64,000 nucleotides of DNA from Colicola sp016286205 (GCA_016286205.1 JAEESF010000005.1:1-64000), one strand, 5' to 3'; shown: positions 1 to 8,855, counted from the first letter of the stretch. Translations and numbers: made by a program. The notes: generated from the letters alone by a model not told the origin.

Positions 1-69
1 GGCCCGGTAGCTCGTGAGCTGCGTCAAACGAACATGAAAATTATTTCTCTGGCACCTGAAGTGCTCTAA
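1..69 (+). CDS. rplN: 50S ribosomal protein L14, C-terminal end (partial)
   Basis: The open frame entering from the left edge encodes the last 22 residues of uL14, including GPVARELR and the typical ending SLAPEVL, before TAA at 67-69. uL14 sits on the 50S interface near L19. The start lies outside the window. It precedes rplX by 20 nt, the usual spc order. Seen: the C-terminal signature and gene order. The identification rests on both. Confidence 0.93.
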   Translation, partial: GPVARELRQTNMKIISLAPEVL

Positions 70-89
70 TCATCTAAAACGTTACAGTA

Positions 90-398
90 ATGGCAAAATT
101 ACATATCAAAAAGGGTGATACCGTTTATGTAAACGCAGGTGCTTCGAAGGGTCAGACCGGCCGCGTGCTGGAAGTGATCGTTGACAAGCAACGCGCTATC
201 GTAGAAGGTATCAATATGGTATCGAAGAGTACCAAGCCCAATGCAAAAAATCCGCAAGGCGGAATCGTTAAACAGGAAGCTCCCATCCATATCTCTAACC
301 TCAACCCTGTTGAGAACGGCAAACCGGTTCGCGTTGGCCGCGTAAAGAAGGATGGCAAGCTCGTTCGTGTATCTAAAAAATCTGGTAAGGAGATCTAA
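90..398 (+). CDS. rplX: 50S ribosomal protein L24
   Basis: A 102-residue protein with an N-terminal KOW-type segment (KKGDTVYV, then GQTGRV, residues about 7-27). uL24 is an early assembly initiator that binds the 5' part of 23S rRNA near the exit tunnel. The length fits the bacterial family. It lies between rplN and rplE, two nucleotides before the rplE start, so translational coupling is likely. Confidence 0.97.
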   Translation: MAKLHIKKGDTVYVNAGASKGQTGRVLEVIVDKQRAIVEGINMVSKSTKPNAKNPQGGIVKQEAPIHISNLNPVENGKPVRVGRVKKDGKLVRVSKKSGKEI

Positions 399-400
399 GT

Positions 401-943
401 ATGAATACAGCAAGTCTTAAGCAAGATTATCAGGAGCGCATCGTGCCTATCCTGATGAAGGAGTTTAACTACACTACCATCATGCAGTGCCCGAAACTCC
501 AGAAGATCGTTCTGAACCAAGGTTTGGGTGAAGCAGTAGCAGACAAGAAGATCATCGAGGTCGCTCTCCAAGAGATGACCGCTATCGCTGGTCAGAAAGC
601 AGTGGCTACCGTTTCCAAGAAAGATATCGCTAACTTCAAGGTTCGTAAGCAAATGCCTATCGGTGTTCGCGTTACTCTCCGTGGTCAACAGATGTATGAG
701 TTCCTCGAGCGTCTCGTTCGCGTAGCTCTGCCTCGTATCCGTGACTTCAAGGGTATCGACAGCAAACTCGATGGCCGTGGTAACTACACCTTGGGTATCA
801 CCGAGCAGATCATCTTCCCTGAAATTAACATTGATAACATCACCAAACTGCTGGGTATGAACATCACGTTCGTTACAACAGCTAAAACCGATGAGGAGGG
901 CTTTGCACTCCTTCGTGAGTTTGGTTTACCATTCAAAAAGTAA
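401..943 (+). CDS. rplE: 50S ribosomal protein L5
   Basis: A 180-residue uL5, which binds 5S rRNA and contacts the 30S head and P-site tRNA. Family blocks are visible: KLQKIVLNQG near residue 31, the TVSKKDIANFKVR block with MPIGVRVTLRG, and IIFPEIN near 138. The ATG at 401 follows the rplX stop by two bases. Length and order are standard for the spc operon. Confidence 0.97.
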   Translation: MNTASLKQDYQERIVPILMKEFNYTTIMQCPKLQKIVLNQGLGEAVADKKIIEVALQEMTAIAGQKAVATVSKKDIANFKVRKQMPIGVRVTLRGQQMYEFLERLVRVALPRIRDFKGIDSKLDGRGNYTLGITEQIIFPEINIDNITKLLGMNITFVTTAKTDEEGFALLREFGLPFKK

Positions 944-951
944 TTCAGACT

Positions 952-1221
952 ATGGCAAAAGAATCAATGAAAGCCCGCGAGGTTAAACGTGCTAAACTTG
1001 TTGCGAAATATGCAGCGAAACGCGCACAACTCCTCAAGGATGGTGACTATGTAGGGCTGCAAGCCCTCCCGAAGAACGCTAGCCCGGTTCGTCTGCACAA
1101 TCGTTGCAAAGTGACCGGTCGTCCGAAAGGATACATGCGTGCATTCGGCCTCAGCCGTATTCAATTCCGTGAGATGGCCTCCAAAGGTCTTATCCCGGGC
1201 GTAAAGAAAGCGAGCTGGTAA
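952..1221 (+). CDS. rpsN: 30S ribosomal protein S14, long zinc-free form
   Basis: An 89-residue uS14 of the long, zinc-independent type. It has a basic helical N-terminus and the signature RCKVTGRPKGYMRAFGLSR, and ends KKASW. Only one Cys is present, so no zinc ribbon can form. It is a 30S head protein. A 58-nt gap containing a small GC-rich hairpin separates it from rpsH, the first sizeable gap of the block. Confidence 0.97.
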   Translation: MAKESMKAREVKRAKLVAKYAAKRAQLLKDGDYVGLQALPKNASPVRLHNRCKVTGRPKGYMRAFGLSRIQFREMASKGLIPGVKKASW

Positions 1222-1242
1222 AATTAACATTATTAAATATTG

Positions 1243-1257
1243 TCCCGATAGGCGGGA
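1243..1257 (+). promoter_or_regulatory. Small hairpin in the rpsN-rpsH gap
   Basis: TCCCG (1243-1247) pairs with CGGGA (1253-1257) around a five-base loop, in otherwise AT-rich sequence just before rpsH. There is no T-run, so it is not an intrinsic terminator. In other bacteria S8 autoregulates the spc operon through an mRNA hairpin, although at a different site. A regulatory role here is only a guess. Confidence 0.3.
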
Positions 1258-1279
1258 TTAATTTAACAACAAAACAACA

Positions 1280-1675
1280 ATGACAGATCCAATCGCAGAT
1301 TACCTGACTCGACTCAGGAATGCAATCAAAGCCGGCCACCGTGTGGTAGAAGTTCCGGCTTCGAATCTGAAGAAGGAGATCACCCGCATCTTGTTTGAGA
1401 AAGGTTATATCCTTTCCTACAAGTTTGTGGAGGATGGTCCTCAGGGCACAATCAAGATTGCCCTTAAGTATGATCCGTTGAACAAAGTCAACGCGATTAA
1501 GTGTTTGAAACGTGTATCTACCCCAGGTTTGCGTAAGTATGTAGGTTATCGCGAGATGCCGCGCGTACTCAACGGACTCGGTATCGCTATCCTTTCTACT
1601 TCGAAAGGTGTGATGACCAACAAAGAGGCTCTGGCTCAGCAACTTGGCGGCGAAGTACTTTGCTATGTTTATTAA
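1280..1675 (+). CDS. rpsH: 30S ribosomal protein S8
   Basis: A 131-residue uS8 that binds the central domain of 16S rRNA and in many bacteria represses its own operon. Family features: MTDPIADYLTRLRNA at the N-terminus and the C-terminal blocks LNGLGIAILSTSKGVMTN and GGEVLCYVY. It is followed after 18 nt by rplF with an AAGGAGG-like stretch at 1679-1685, an unusually clear Shine-Dalgarno for this phylum. Confidence 0.97.
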   Translation: MTDPIADYLTRLRNAIKAGHRVVEVPASNLKKEITRILFEKGYILSYKFVEDGPQGTIKIALKYDPLNKVNAIKCLKRVSTPGLRKYVGYREMPRVLNGLGIAILSTSKGVMTNKEALAQQLGGEVLCYVY

Positions 1676-1693
1676 TAGAAGGAGGATTACATT

Positions 1694-2251
1694 ATGTCAA
1701 GAATTGGAAAACTTCCTATTGCTATTCCCGCAGGCGTGACCATCACTGTCAGCCCCGAGAATGTAGTGACCGTTAAAGGTCCGAAGGGTGAGCTCAGCCA
1801 AGCTGTTGATCCTCTCATCTCTGTTAATGTAGAAGGTGCTGTATGCCACGTTACTCGTCCTAACGACGAGAAAGAGGCACGCGCAAAACATGGCCTCTAT
1901 CGTGCTTTGATTCACAACATGGTAGTAGGTTGCAGCGAAGGCTATAAGAAAACACTTGAACTCGTCGGCGTTGGTTACCGTGTAGAGTTGGCTCAGCCGC
2001 AAGTACTGAACTTCTCGCTCGGTTATACTCACCCGATCTATCTCGGTTTGCCGAAAGAGGTAAAAGTAGAAACCAAATCGGAGCGTAACCAAAACCCGCT
2101 CGTAATGCTCGAGTCTTGTGACAAGCAACTCCTTGGCCAAATTTGTGCTAAGATTCGCTCGTTCCGCAAACCGGAGCCGTATAAGGGTAAAGGTATTAAG
2201 TTCCAAGGTGAAATCATTCGTCGTAAAGCTGGTAAGTCGGCTGGTAAATAA
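1694..2251 (+). CDS. rplF: 50S ribosomal protein L6
   Basis: A 185-residue uL6, a two-domain protein next to the sarcin-ricin loop. It opens MSRIGKLPIAIPAG and ends with the family tail PYKGKGIKFQGEIIRRKAGK. Length is normal. It lies between rpsH and rplR with an 18-nt gap downstream. The preceding AGAAGGAGG is a good ribosome-binding site. Confidence 0.97.
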   Translation: MSRIGKLPIAIPAGVTITVSPENVVTVKGPKGELSQAVDPLISVNVEGAVCHVTRPNDEKEARAKHGLYRALIHNMVVGCSEGYKKTLELVGVGYRVELAQPQVLNFSLGYTHPIYLGLPKEVKVETKSERNQNPLVMLESCDKQLLGQICAKIRSFRKPEPYKGKGIKFQGEIIRRKAGKSAGK

Positions 2252-2269
2252 TAGAAAGGAAACAAGATT

Positions 2270-2614
2270 ATGATTAAGAAAATCGCACGTCGCCTTAAGA
2301 TTAAGGCATCTATCCGCACCAAAGTGTCGGGTACAGCAGAGCGTCCTCGTCTGACCGTTTTCCGTTCTAACAGCCAGATTTACGCTCAGGTTATTGATGA
2401 CTTGAAGGGTGCTACCCTGGCTAGCGCATCGTCGTTGGCAATCAAGGACAAGATGACCAAGACAGAGAAAGCCGCTGAGGTAGGTAAGCTGATTGCAGCT
2501 GCTGCTCAGAAAGCAGGCGTAACAGAAGTAGTTTTTGACCGTAACGGATACCTCTACCACGGTCGTGTTAAATCACTCGCAGACGCTGCACGTGAGGCAG
2601 GTCTCAAATTCTAA
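2270..2614 (+). CDS. rplR: 50S ribosomal protein L18
   Basis: A 114-residue uL18, which binds 5S rRNA together with L5. Visible marks are the basic N-terminus, RPRLTVFRSNSQIYAQVIDD (residues about 26-45) and the C-terminal FDRNGYLYHGRVKSLADAAREAGL. Length and position between rplF and rpsE are standard. Confidence 0.97.
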   Translation: MIKKIARRLKIKASIRTKVSGTAERPRLTVFRSNSQIYAQVIDDLKGATLASASSLAIKDKMTKTEKAAEVGKLIAAAAQKAGVTEVVFDRNGYLYHGRVKSLADAAREAGLKF

Positions 2615-2625
2615 TAAGTACGATT

Positions 2626-3132
2626 ATGCAAAGAGTAAAAACAACACAAGACCTTGAGCTCAAGGAGCGTCTGGTCGCAGTCAACCGCGTAACGAAAGTT
2701 ACCAAGGGTGGACGTACATTCACTTTCGCAGCTATCGTAGTTGTTGGAAATGAAGATGGTATCGTAGGCTATGGTCTGGGTAAGGCAGGTGAAGTAGCTG
2801 CAGCTATGCAGAAAGCAACTGAGGCTGCAAAGAAGAACCTGATTCAAGTGCCTGTTCTCAAGGGAACAATTCCTCACGAGCAGTTCGCTAAATTTGGTGG
2901 CTCGCAGGTGTATATCCAACCTGCTACGCACGGTACCGGAGTAAAAGCCGGTGGTGCTATGCGTGCCGTATTGGAATCGGCCGGTGTACACGACGTGTTG
3001 GCAAAATCCAAAGGTTCGTCCAACCCTCACAACCTCGTTAAAGCTACTATCCAGGCTCTCGCAGAATTGCGTGACGCTCGCACAGTAGCTCAAAACCGTG
3101 GCGTAAGTCTCTCTACAGTGTTTAATGGTTAA
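2626..3132 (+). CDS. rpsE: 30S ribosomal protein S5
   Basis: A 168-residue uS5, which lines the mRNA entry channel and affects decoding accuracy. The double-stranded-RNA-binding-like N-terminal domain contains LVAVNRVTKVTKGGRTFTF and GLGKAGEV. The C-terminal domain has GTGVKAGGAMRAVLESAGV. Length is typical. The rpmD start follows 18 nt downstream. Confidence 0.97.
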   Translation: MQRVKTTQDLELKERLVAVNRVTKVTKGGRTFTFAAIVVVGNEDGIVGYGLGKAGEVAAAMQKATEAAKKNLIQVPVLKGTIPHEQFAKFGGSQVYIQPATHGTGVKAGGAMRAVLESAGVHDVLAKSKGSSNPHNLVKATIQALAELRDARTVAQNRGVSLSTVFNG

Positions 3133-3149
3133 TAAATTCTTCTACAACT

Positions 3150-3326
3150 ATGGCAAAGATTAAAATTCAGCAAGTACGCAGCATTATCCGCTGCCCTAAG
3201 GTGCAGAAGGAAACCATGTGGGCTCTTGGTCTGCGCAAAATGAACGCAGTCGTTGAGCACGAAGCTACCCCGGCTATCCTGGGTATGGTAGAGAAGGTAA
3301 AGCACCTTGTTAAAGTTATTGACTAA
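3150..3326 (+). CDS. rpmD: 50S ribosomal protein L30
   Basis: A 58-codon gene. The product starts MAKIKIQQVRS and carries the uL30 pattern of two basic segments (IIRCPKVQKETMWALGLRK), ending LVKVID. It is a small 50S protein missing from some bacteria but usual in Bacteroidota. Start ATG 3150, stop TAA 3324-3326. The place between rpsE and rplO confirms it. Confidence 0.95.
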   Translation: MAKIKIQQVRSIIRCPKVQKETMWALGLRKMNAVVEHEATPAILGMVEKVKHLVKVID

Positions 3327-3347
3327 TCCTAAAAACGAATTTACATC

Positions 3348-3794
3348 ATGGAATTGAATAATCTAACCCCTGCAGCTGGTTCCGTTAAGACCGCTAAGCG
3401 TGTTGGACGTGGCGCAGGTTCAGGCCTCGGTGGAACTTCCACACGTGGTCACAAGGGTGCTAAATCGCGCTCCGGTTACAGCAAGAAAATCGGTTTCGAG
3501 GGTGGTCAGATGCCTATGCAGCGTCGTCTGCCTAAGTTCGGTTTTAAGAATATCAACCGTGTGGAGTACAAAGCTATCAATCTCTCTACTCTTCAGTCTC
3601 TCGCTGAGGCTAAGAAACTGGAGAAGATTGGCCTGATTGAGCTTCATGAGGCTGGTTTCATCTCCAAGACTCAGCTCGTTAAGATTCTGGGTAATGGTAC
3701 GCTGACCGCTAAACTGACGGTAGAGGCGAATGCTTTCAGCGCTAGCGCTGAGGCTGCAATCACCGCTGCCGGTGGTACTATCGTTAAAATCTAA
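3348..3794 (+). CDS. rplO: 50S ribosomal protein L15
   Basis: A 148-residue uL15, a late 50S assembly protein. The Gly-rich N-terminal extension that threads into rRNA is clear: RVGRGAGSGLGGTSTRGHKG (residues about 18-37), then GFEGGQMPMQRRLPKFGF. It precedes secY by 12 nt, the conserved rplO-secY pair. Confidence 0.97.
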   Translation: MELNNLTPAAGSVKTAKRVGRGAGSGLGGTSTRGHKGAKSRSGYSKKIGFEGGQMPMQRRLPKFGFKNINRVEYKAINLSTLQSLAEAKKLEKIGLIELHEAGFISKTQLVKILGNGTLTAKLTVEANAFSASAEAAITAAGGTIVKI

Positions 3795-3806
3795 AACTAA
3801 CTTATT

Positions 3807-5150
3807 ATGCGTTTTATCGATACAATTAAAAATATCTGGAAGATCGAAGACCTCCGCGCACGTCTGCTGACTACGGCTCTGTTCGTACTCATCTATCGTT
3901 TCGGTTCGTTCGTTGTTCTTCCCGGTATCGACCCATCCGCATTGTCTGCACTGCATAGTCAGACTGCCGGTGGTCTGATGGCGTTGTTGGATATGTTCTC
4001 TGGTGGAGCATTCTCCAATGCCTCTATCTTTGCACTCGGTATTATGCCTTACATCTCTGCATCCATCGTCATACAGCTACTCACTATTGCAGTGCCGTAT
4101 TTCCAGAAGATGCAGAAGGAGGGCGAATCCGGACGTCAGAAGATGAACCAGATCACTCGTTATCTGACCGTTGCTATCCTTCTGTTCCAGGGACCTAGCT
4201 ATTTGGTTAACCTGTCGGTACAGATGGCGCAAGTAGGACAGACACTCGCGATTGGTTTCAATTGGTTTACCATATCTTCTACCATCCTCCTCTGTGCGGG
4301 CTCTATGTTCGTTATGTGGTTGGGTGAGCGTATTACCGACAAGGGTATTGGTAATGGTATCTCCTTTATCATCCTTATTGGTATCATCGCTCGTCTCCCG
4401 GGAGCAGTCGTTCAGGAGTTCTCCTTGCGACTCAATGAGAATGGTGGTGGCGGACTGATGGTATTCATGATTGAGATCGTTCTCCTCCTGCTCGTGTTCG
4501 CCTTCGCTATCATGTTGGTACAAGGTACACGACGCATTCCTGTGCAGTACGCTAAGCGTATCCAAGGCAACAAGCAGTATGGTGGCGTACGTCAGTACAT
4601 TCCTTTGAAGGTGAATGCAGCTAACGTAATGCCTATCATCTTTGCTCAAGCTATTATGTTTATTCCTATCGCTATCGTAGGTTTCCGTGCCAGTGGCTCG
4701 AATGCCTTCGTTCAGGCTTTCATGGATAACAATGGCTTCTGGTACAACTTTGTATTCGCACTGCTCATTATCGCCTTTACCTATTTCTACACCGCAGTCA
4801 TCATCAATCCTGTTCAAATGGCAGAGAACTTGAAGGTGAACAACGGATTTATTCCGGGTGTAAAACCGGGTAAGAAGACGGCTGACTACATTGACTCTAT
4901 CATGAGCCGCATCACCCTTCCGGGATCTATTCTGCTGGCTATCATCGCCGTGCTGCCTGCTTTTGCACGTCTGTTCGGTGTATCGATGAGTTTTGCTCAG
5001 TTCTTCGGAGGAACGTCGTTGCTCATCATGGTAGGTGTTATATTGGATACTTTGCAGAATATCGAGAGTCACCTTATCAATCGCCACTACGATGGCTTCT
5101 TTGAGTCAGGTATGCGTATTAAGGGACGCTCGGGTGCCATGGCCTACTAA
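3807..5150 (+). CDS. secY: Protein translocase subunit SecY
   Basis: The 447-residue central channel of the Sec translocon, which passes unfolded proteins across or into the inner membrane with SecE and SecG. About ten hydrophobic segments are visible. Family signatures: the plug-region TAGGLMALLDMFSGGA (residues about 51-66), ALGIMPYISASIVIQLL, and LGERITDKGIGNGIS (about 172-186). Length is normal. The following gene, map, processes nascent chains, a common pairing. Confidence 0.97.
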   Translation: MRFIDTIKNIWKIEDLRARLLTTALFVLIYRFGSFVVLPGIDPSALSALHSQTAGGLMALLDMFSGGAFSNASIFALGIMPYISASIVIQLLTIAVPYFQKMQKEGESGRQKMNQITRYLTVAILLFQGPSYLVNLSVQMAQVGQTLAIGFNWFTISSTILLCAGSMFVMWLGERITDKGIGNGISFIILIGIIARLPGAVVQEFSLRLNENGGGGLMVFMIEIVLLLLVFAFAIMLVQGTRRIPVQYAKRIQGNKQYGGVRQYIPLKVNAANVMPIIFAQAIMFIPIAIVGFRASGSNAFVQAFMDNNGFWYNFVFALLIIAFTYFYTAVIINPVQMAENLKVNNGFIPGVKPGKKTADYIDSIMSRITLPGSILLAIIAVLPAFARLFGVSMSFAQFFGGTSLLIMVGVILDTLQNIESHLINRHYDGFFESGMRIKGRSGAMAY

Positions 5151-5168
5151 TTCGTCAGTCTTGCTAAG

Positions 5169-5954
5169 ATGATATTTCTCAAAACAGACGAAGAGATAGA
5201 GCTCATGCGGGCTAGCAACATCCTGCTGGGTAAGACTTATGCCGAAGTGGCTAAGGCTATCCAGCCGGGTGTTACCACCGCCCAACTCGATAAAATTGCT
5301 TACGAGTTCATCATGGATAATGGAGGCCGTCCCGCGTGCCTCGGTTACGAAGGTTATCCTGCTACGCTCTGCACCTCGGTTAACGAGCAGGTGGTGCACG
5401 GAATTCCTTCCGACAAGGCAGTCCTCAAGGATGGCGACATTATCTCGATTGACTCTGTGATAGACCTTAATGGCTGGATGTCCGATAGCGCATATACTTT
5501 TCCGGTGGGGGAAGTTAGCGAGGAGGTAATGCAATTACTGCGTACCACCAAACAAGCGCTTTATCTAGGCATCGAGCAGGCTGTTACAGGACATCGTCTC
5601 GGTGACGTCTCGTTTGCTATACAGAATCACTGTGAACGCGCAGGATTTGGTGTCGTGCGTGAGTTTGTTGGGCATGGTATAGGACGCGAGATGCATGAGG
5701 AGCCTGAGGTCTGCAATTATGGTCGCCGTGGCAACGGTCTTGTGCTGAAATCAGGTATGACGCTCGCTATCGAGCCGATGATTACCTTGGGGCGCCGCAA
5801 TATCCTCATCGAGGAAGACGGATGGACCGCTCGCACGATTGACCGCAAACCGGCTGCACACTACGAACTGTCTGTATGTGTGCGCAACGGCAAGGCTGAT
5901 ATTTTATCGACATTTGATTATATCCAAGAAGTTTTGGGAGACAAATTCATCTAA
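5169..5954 (+). CDS. map: Methionine aminopeptidase, type I
   Basis: A 261-residue type I enzyme that removes the initiator Met from new proteins in the cytosol. Metal-binding positions are recognisable: Asp in IDSVIDLN, Asp in MSDSAY, His in GHGIGREMHEEPEV, Glu in AIEPMIT, and Glu in HYELSVCVRNG. There is no N-terminal zinc extension. It lies between secY and infA, as in many Bacteroidota spc blocks. Confidence 0.95.
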   Translation: MIFLKTDEEIELMRASNILLGKTYAEVAKAIQPGVTTAQLDKIAYEFIMDNGGRPACLGYEGYPATLCTSVNEQVVHGIPSDKAVLKDGDIISIDSVIDLNGWMSDSAYTFPVGEVSEEVMQLLRTTKQALYLGIEQAVTGHRLGDVSFAIQNHCERAGFGVVREFVGHGIGREMHEEPEVCNYGRRGNGLVLKSGMTLAIEPMITLGRRNILIEEDGWTARTIDRKPAAHYELSVCVRNGKADILSTFDYIQEVLGDKFI

Positions 5955-5966
5955 AAATCAATAAGT

Positions 5967-6185
5967 ATGGCAAAACAAGACAGCATTGAGGTAGACGGAA
6001 CAGTTGTTGAGGCATTATCCAACGCCATGTTCCGCGTGCAACTCGAGAACGGACCGCTCATCATCGCTCACATCTCCGGTAAGATGCGCATGCATTATAT
6101 CAAGATTCTTGCCGGTGATCGAGTTAAGGTGGAAATGAGTCCGTATGACCTGACAAAAGGACGAATCTCGTTCCGCTACAAGTAA
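5967..6185 (+). CDS. infA: Translation initiation factor IF-1
   Basis: A 72-residue single OB-fold protein that binds the 30S A site during initiation. It shows EVDGTVVEALSNAMFRVQLENG near the N-terminus and GRISFRYK at the C-terminus. The length equals the usual family size. It starts 12 nt after the map stop. Confidence 0.97.
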   Translation: MAKQDSIEVDGTVVEALSNAMFRVQLENGPLIIAHISGKMRMHYIKILAGDRVKVEMSPYDLTKGRISFRYK

Positions 6186-6218
6186 GTATTAACAAACCTA
6201 TTAAACTCTATTACTTTT

Positions 6219-6335
6219 ATGAAGGTTAGAGCATCAATCAAGAAGCGCAATGCAGACTGCAAGATTGTACGTCGCAAAGGGCACTTGTATGTAATCAACA
6301 AGAAGGATCCTAAAATGAAGATGCGTCAAGGATAA
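6219..6335 (+). CDS. rpmJ: 50S ribosomal protein L36, zinc-free variant
   Basis: A 38-codon gene with product MKVRASIKKRNADCKIVRRK and ending PKMKMRQG. The start MKVRAS and end RQG are diagnostic of bL36. Only one Cys remains of the CxxC...C/H zinc ribbon, so this is a non-zinc form. It lies between infA and rpsM. Confidence 0.95.
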   Translation: MKVRASIKKRNADCKIVRRKGHLYVINKKDPKMKMRQG

Positions 6336-6411
6336 GCGTAATCTTTAATTAGTATCAATTTCTTCTTTTAAACCAATTTTTATTAAACAAAATTATCCTT
6401 AGTTTTTAATT

Positions 6412-6792
6412 ATGGCTATAAGAATTGTCGGTGTAGATATACCGCAAAACAAATGTGGCGAAGTCAGCTTGACTTATATCTACGGAATAGGTCGTTCAAG
6501 CGCAAAGAAAATTCTCGCTGAGGCAGGCGTAGACCCAAGCATTAAAGTAGAGAATTGGACGGATGACCAAGCAGCTAAAATCCGTGAGATCATCGGTGCT
6601 AAATTTAAAGTAGAAGGTGATCTCCGTTCGGAAACCCAACTTAACATCAAACGTTTGATGGATATAGGTTGCTACCGTGGCGTACGCCATCGTATCGGTC
6701 TTCCTGTACGTGGTCAGAGTACCAAGAACAACGCACGTACGCGCAAAGGAAAGAAGAAAACTGTTGCCAACAAGAAGAAAGCAACGAAGTAA
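6412..6792 (+). CDS. rpsM: 30S ribosomal protein S13
   Basis: A 126-residue uS13 at the top of the 30S head, contacting P-site tRNA through its C-terminal tail. Family blocks: MAIRIVGVDIPQNK, TYIYGIGRSSAKKIL (helix-hairpin-helix-like), and YRGVRHRIGLPVRGQSTKNNARTRKG near the end. A 76-nt AT-rich gap precedes it; no promoter of the type used elsewhere here is visible in that gap. Confidence 0.97.
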   Translation: MAIRIVGVDIPQNKCGEVSLTYIYGIGRSSAKKILAEAGVDPSIKVENWTDDQAAKIREIIGAKFKVEGDLRSETQLNIKRLMDIGCYRGVRHRIGLPVRGQSTKNNARTRKGKKKTVANKKKATK

Positions 6793-6825
6793 TCTAGTTA
6801 TTAATTCAAATTATCATCAAACGTT

Positions 6826-7215
6826 ATGGCAAAAAAAACAATTGCAGCTAAGAAGCGCGTAGTGAAGATTGACGGCGTAGGCCAGCTTCACGTCATGTCT
6901 TCTTTCAATAATGTTATCGTTACTGTTGCTAACGGCGATGGTCAGGTTATCAGCTGGTCTTCAGCAGGTAAGCAAGGCTTCCGTGGCAGCAAAAAGAATA
7001 CTCCGTACGCAGCACAAATGGCAGCAGCTGATTGCTGCAAGGTTGCTTTCGACCTTGGTCTGCGTAAAGTAAAAGCATACGTTAAGGGTCCCGGTCAGGG
7101 ACGCGAGTCGGCTATCCGTGCTTGCGTGGCAGCCGGTATTGACGTAACCGAGATTATCGACGTTACTCCGATGCCGCACAATGGTTGTCGTCCTCCGAAA
7201 CGTCGTCGCGTATAA
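6826..7215 (+). CDS. rpsK: 30S ribosomal protein S11
   Basis: A 129-residue uS11 of the 30S platform. Conserved blocks: GQLHVMSSFNNVIVTV, ISWSSAGKQGFRGSKKNTPYAAQ, and the C-terminal DVTPMPHNGCRPPKRRRV. Length is normal. It sits between rpsM and rpsD in the alpha-operon order. Confidence 0.97.
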   Translation: MAKKTIAAKKRVVKIDGVGQLHVMSSFNNVIVTVANGDGQVISWSSAGKQGFRGSKKNTPYAAQMAAADCCKVAFDLGLRKVKAYVKGPGQGRESAIRACVAAGIDVTEIIDVTPMPHNGCRPPKRRRV

Positions 7216-7245
7216 TAGTGTTTAACCCTTTAACGTAAATTAACT

Positions 7246-7851
7246 ATGGCAAGATATATTGGCCCAAAATCACGTATAGCCCGCCGTTTTGGTGAGGCCA
7301 TCTTCGGAGAAGATAAAGTCCTAGCTAAGCGTCCTTACGCTCCTGGACAGCACGGTGTTAACCGTCGTAAGAAAAACTCTGAGTACGGTACTCAGTTGGC
7401 TGAGAAGCAGAAAGCTAAATATACCTACGGTGTATTGGAGCGTCAGTTCCGTCTGCTCTTCGCTAAGGCTGCTCGTACCAAAGGTATTACCGGTGAGATT
7501 CTTCTCCAACTTCTCGAGTGCCGTCTGGATAACGTCGTTTATCGTCTCGGTATAGCTCCTACTCGTGCTGCTGCACGCCAGTTAGTTAGCCACCGTCACA
7601 TCACTGTTGACGGTAAGGTGGTTAACATCCCTTCTTACTCGGTTAAGCCGGGTCAGGTAGTGGCTGTTCGCGAGAAAGCTAAATCTCTCGAGGTAATCAG
7701 TGAATCGCTTCAAGGCTTCAACCACGCTAAATACAATTGGTTGGAGTGGAACGAGGCTGACAAAGCCGGAAAATTGCTCAATGTTCCTGCACGTGCAGAC
7801 ATTCCTGAGAACATCAAGGAGCAATTAATCGTCGAGTTGTATTCTAAATAA
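7246..7851 (+). CDS. rpsD: 30S ribosomal protein S4
   Basis: A 201-residue uS4, a primary 16S-binding assembly protein and, in some bacteria, the alpha-operon repressor. The S4 RNA-binding domain is visible at residues about 91-150 (LECRLDNVVYRLG, ARQLVSHRHITVDGKVVNIPSY). The N-terminus lacks the Cys cluster of zinc-type S4. rpoA follows after 11 nt. Confidence 0.97.
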   Translation: MARYIGPKSRIARRFGEAIFGEDKVLAKRPYAPGQHGVNRRKKNSEYGTQLAEKQKAKYTYGVLERQFRLLFAKAARTKGITGEILLQLLECRLDNVVYRLGIAPTRAAARQLVSHRHITVDGKVVNIPSYSVKPGQVVAVREKAKSLEVISESLQGFNHAKYNWLEWNEADKAGKLLNVPARADIPENIKEQLIVELYSK

Positions 7852-7862
7852 TCATTAAATTC

Positions 7863-8855
7863 ATGGCAATATTAAATTTCATTAAACCTGACAAGGTTAT
7901 CATGTTGGATTCGAGTGCGAACAAAGGTATCTTTGAATTTCGCCCACTCGAGCCAGGTTACGGAATAACGATTGGCAATGCTATCCGTCGTGTGCTGCTC
8001 GGCAGCTTGGAGGGATATGCTATCTGCTCTATCAAAATCAGTGGTATTGATCATGAATTTGCCACTATTCCGGGCGTAATCACTGATGTAACCAACCTTA
8101 TCTTAAATCTCAAACAAGTTCGTTTCATCCGTAAGGAGGGAATCGAGGCAGAGACCGAGTCTATCCGTCTCCACGTACACGGTGCTACCGCTTTCCGCGC
8201 AGGAGAGTTCAACACTGTGCTGCAGAATTTCGAGGTGCTGAACCCTGAACTGCAACTGGCCGAGATGGACAAATCTGCTGATTTTGAGATTGAGTTGAAT
8301 ATCAACAAGGGACGCGGCTATGTTCCTGGTGATGAGAATCGCAAGAAGGACGATCCAATCGGCACTCTCGCTATCGACTCTATCTACACTCCGATCCGCA
8401 ACGTCATGATTGCTGTTGATCAGTATCGTGTAGAGCAGCGTACCGACTACGAGAAGCTGACTCTTGAGATTACCACCGACGGTTCTATCACTCCGCAACA
8501 GGCCCTGACTGAGGCTGCTAAGATCCTGATCTATCACTTCATGCTCTTCTCCGACGAGCGCATCGTTCTGGAGGAAGAGACCAAGAAGCACAGCAATGCC
8601 TTGGACGAGGAGATTCTCCGCATGCGTCAGTTGCTGAACCAGAAGTTGCAAGACATGGACCTGAGTGTTCGTGCCCTCAACTGCCTGAAGGCTGCTGAGG
8701 TAGAAACCCTTGGCGAGTTGGTTAAATATCACCGCGCTGACCTCTTGAAGTTCCGCAATTTCGGTAAGAAATCTCTCACCGAGTTGGACGAGCTGCTCGA
8801 GCGTAACGGTTTAGCTTTCGGAATGGATATCTCGCGCTACCGTGCGCTGGATTAA
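7863..8855 (+). CDS. rpoA: DNA-directed RNA polymerase subunit alpha
   Basis: A 330-residue alpha subunit, which dimerises to nucleate RNA polymerase assembly. The N-terminal domain holds GYGITIGNAIRRVLLGSLEG (residues about 33-52). A flexible linker leads to the C-terminal domain with LNCLKAAEVETLGELV and FGKKSLTELDELL, the helix-hairpin-helix face that contacts DNA and activators. Length and position before rplQ are canonical. Confidence 0.97.
   Translation: MAILNFIKPDKVIMLDSSANKGIFEFRPLEPGYGITIGNAIRRVLLGSLEGYAICSIKISGIDHEFATIPGVITDVTNLILNLKQVRFIRKEGIEAETESIRLHVHGATAFRAGEFNTVLQNFEVLNPELQLAEMDKSADFEIELNINKGRGYVPGDENRKKDDPIGTLAIDSIYTPIRNVMIAVDQYRVEQRTDYEKLTLEITTDGSITPQQALTEAAKILIYHFMLFSDERIVLEEETKKHSNALDEEILRMRQLLNQKLQDMDLSVRALNCLKAAEVETLGELVKYHRADLLKFRNFGKKSLTELDELLERNGLAFGMDISRYRALD

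Noticed and set aside
1243..1257. Transcription terminator between rpsN and rpsH
   Set aside because: The hairpin has no following T-run and sits inside a continuous ribosomal operon.
6336..6411. Separate promoter for the alpha part (rpsM onward)
   Set aside because: The gap is AT-rich but no TTTG-N20-TAnnTTTG arrangement could be found.
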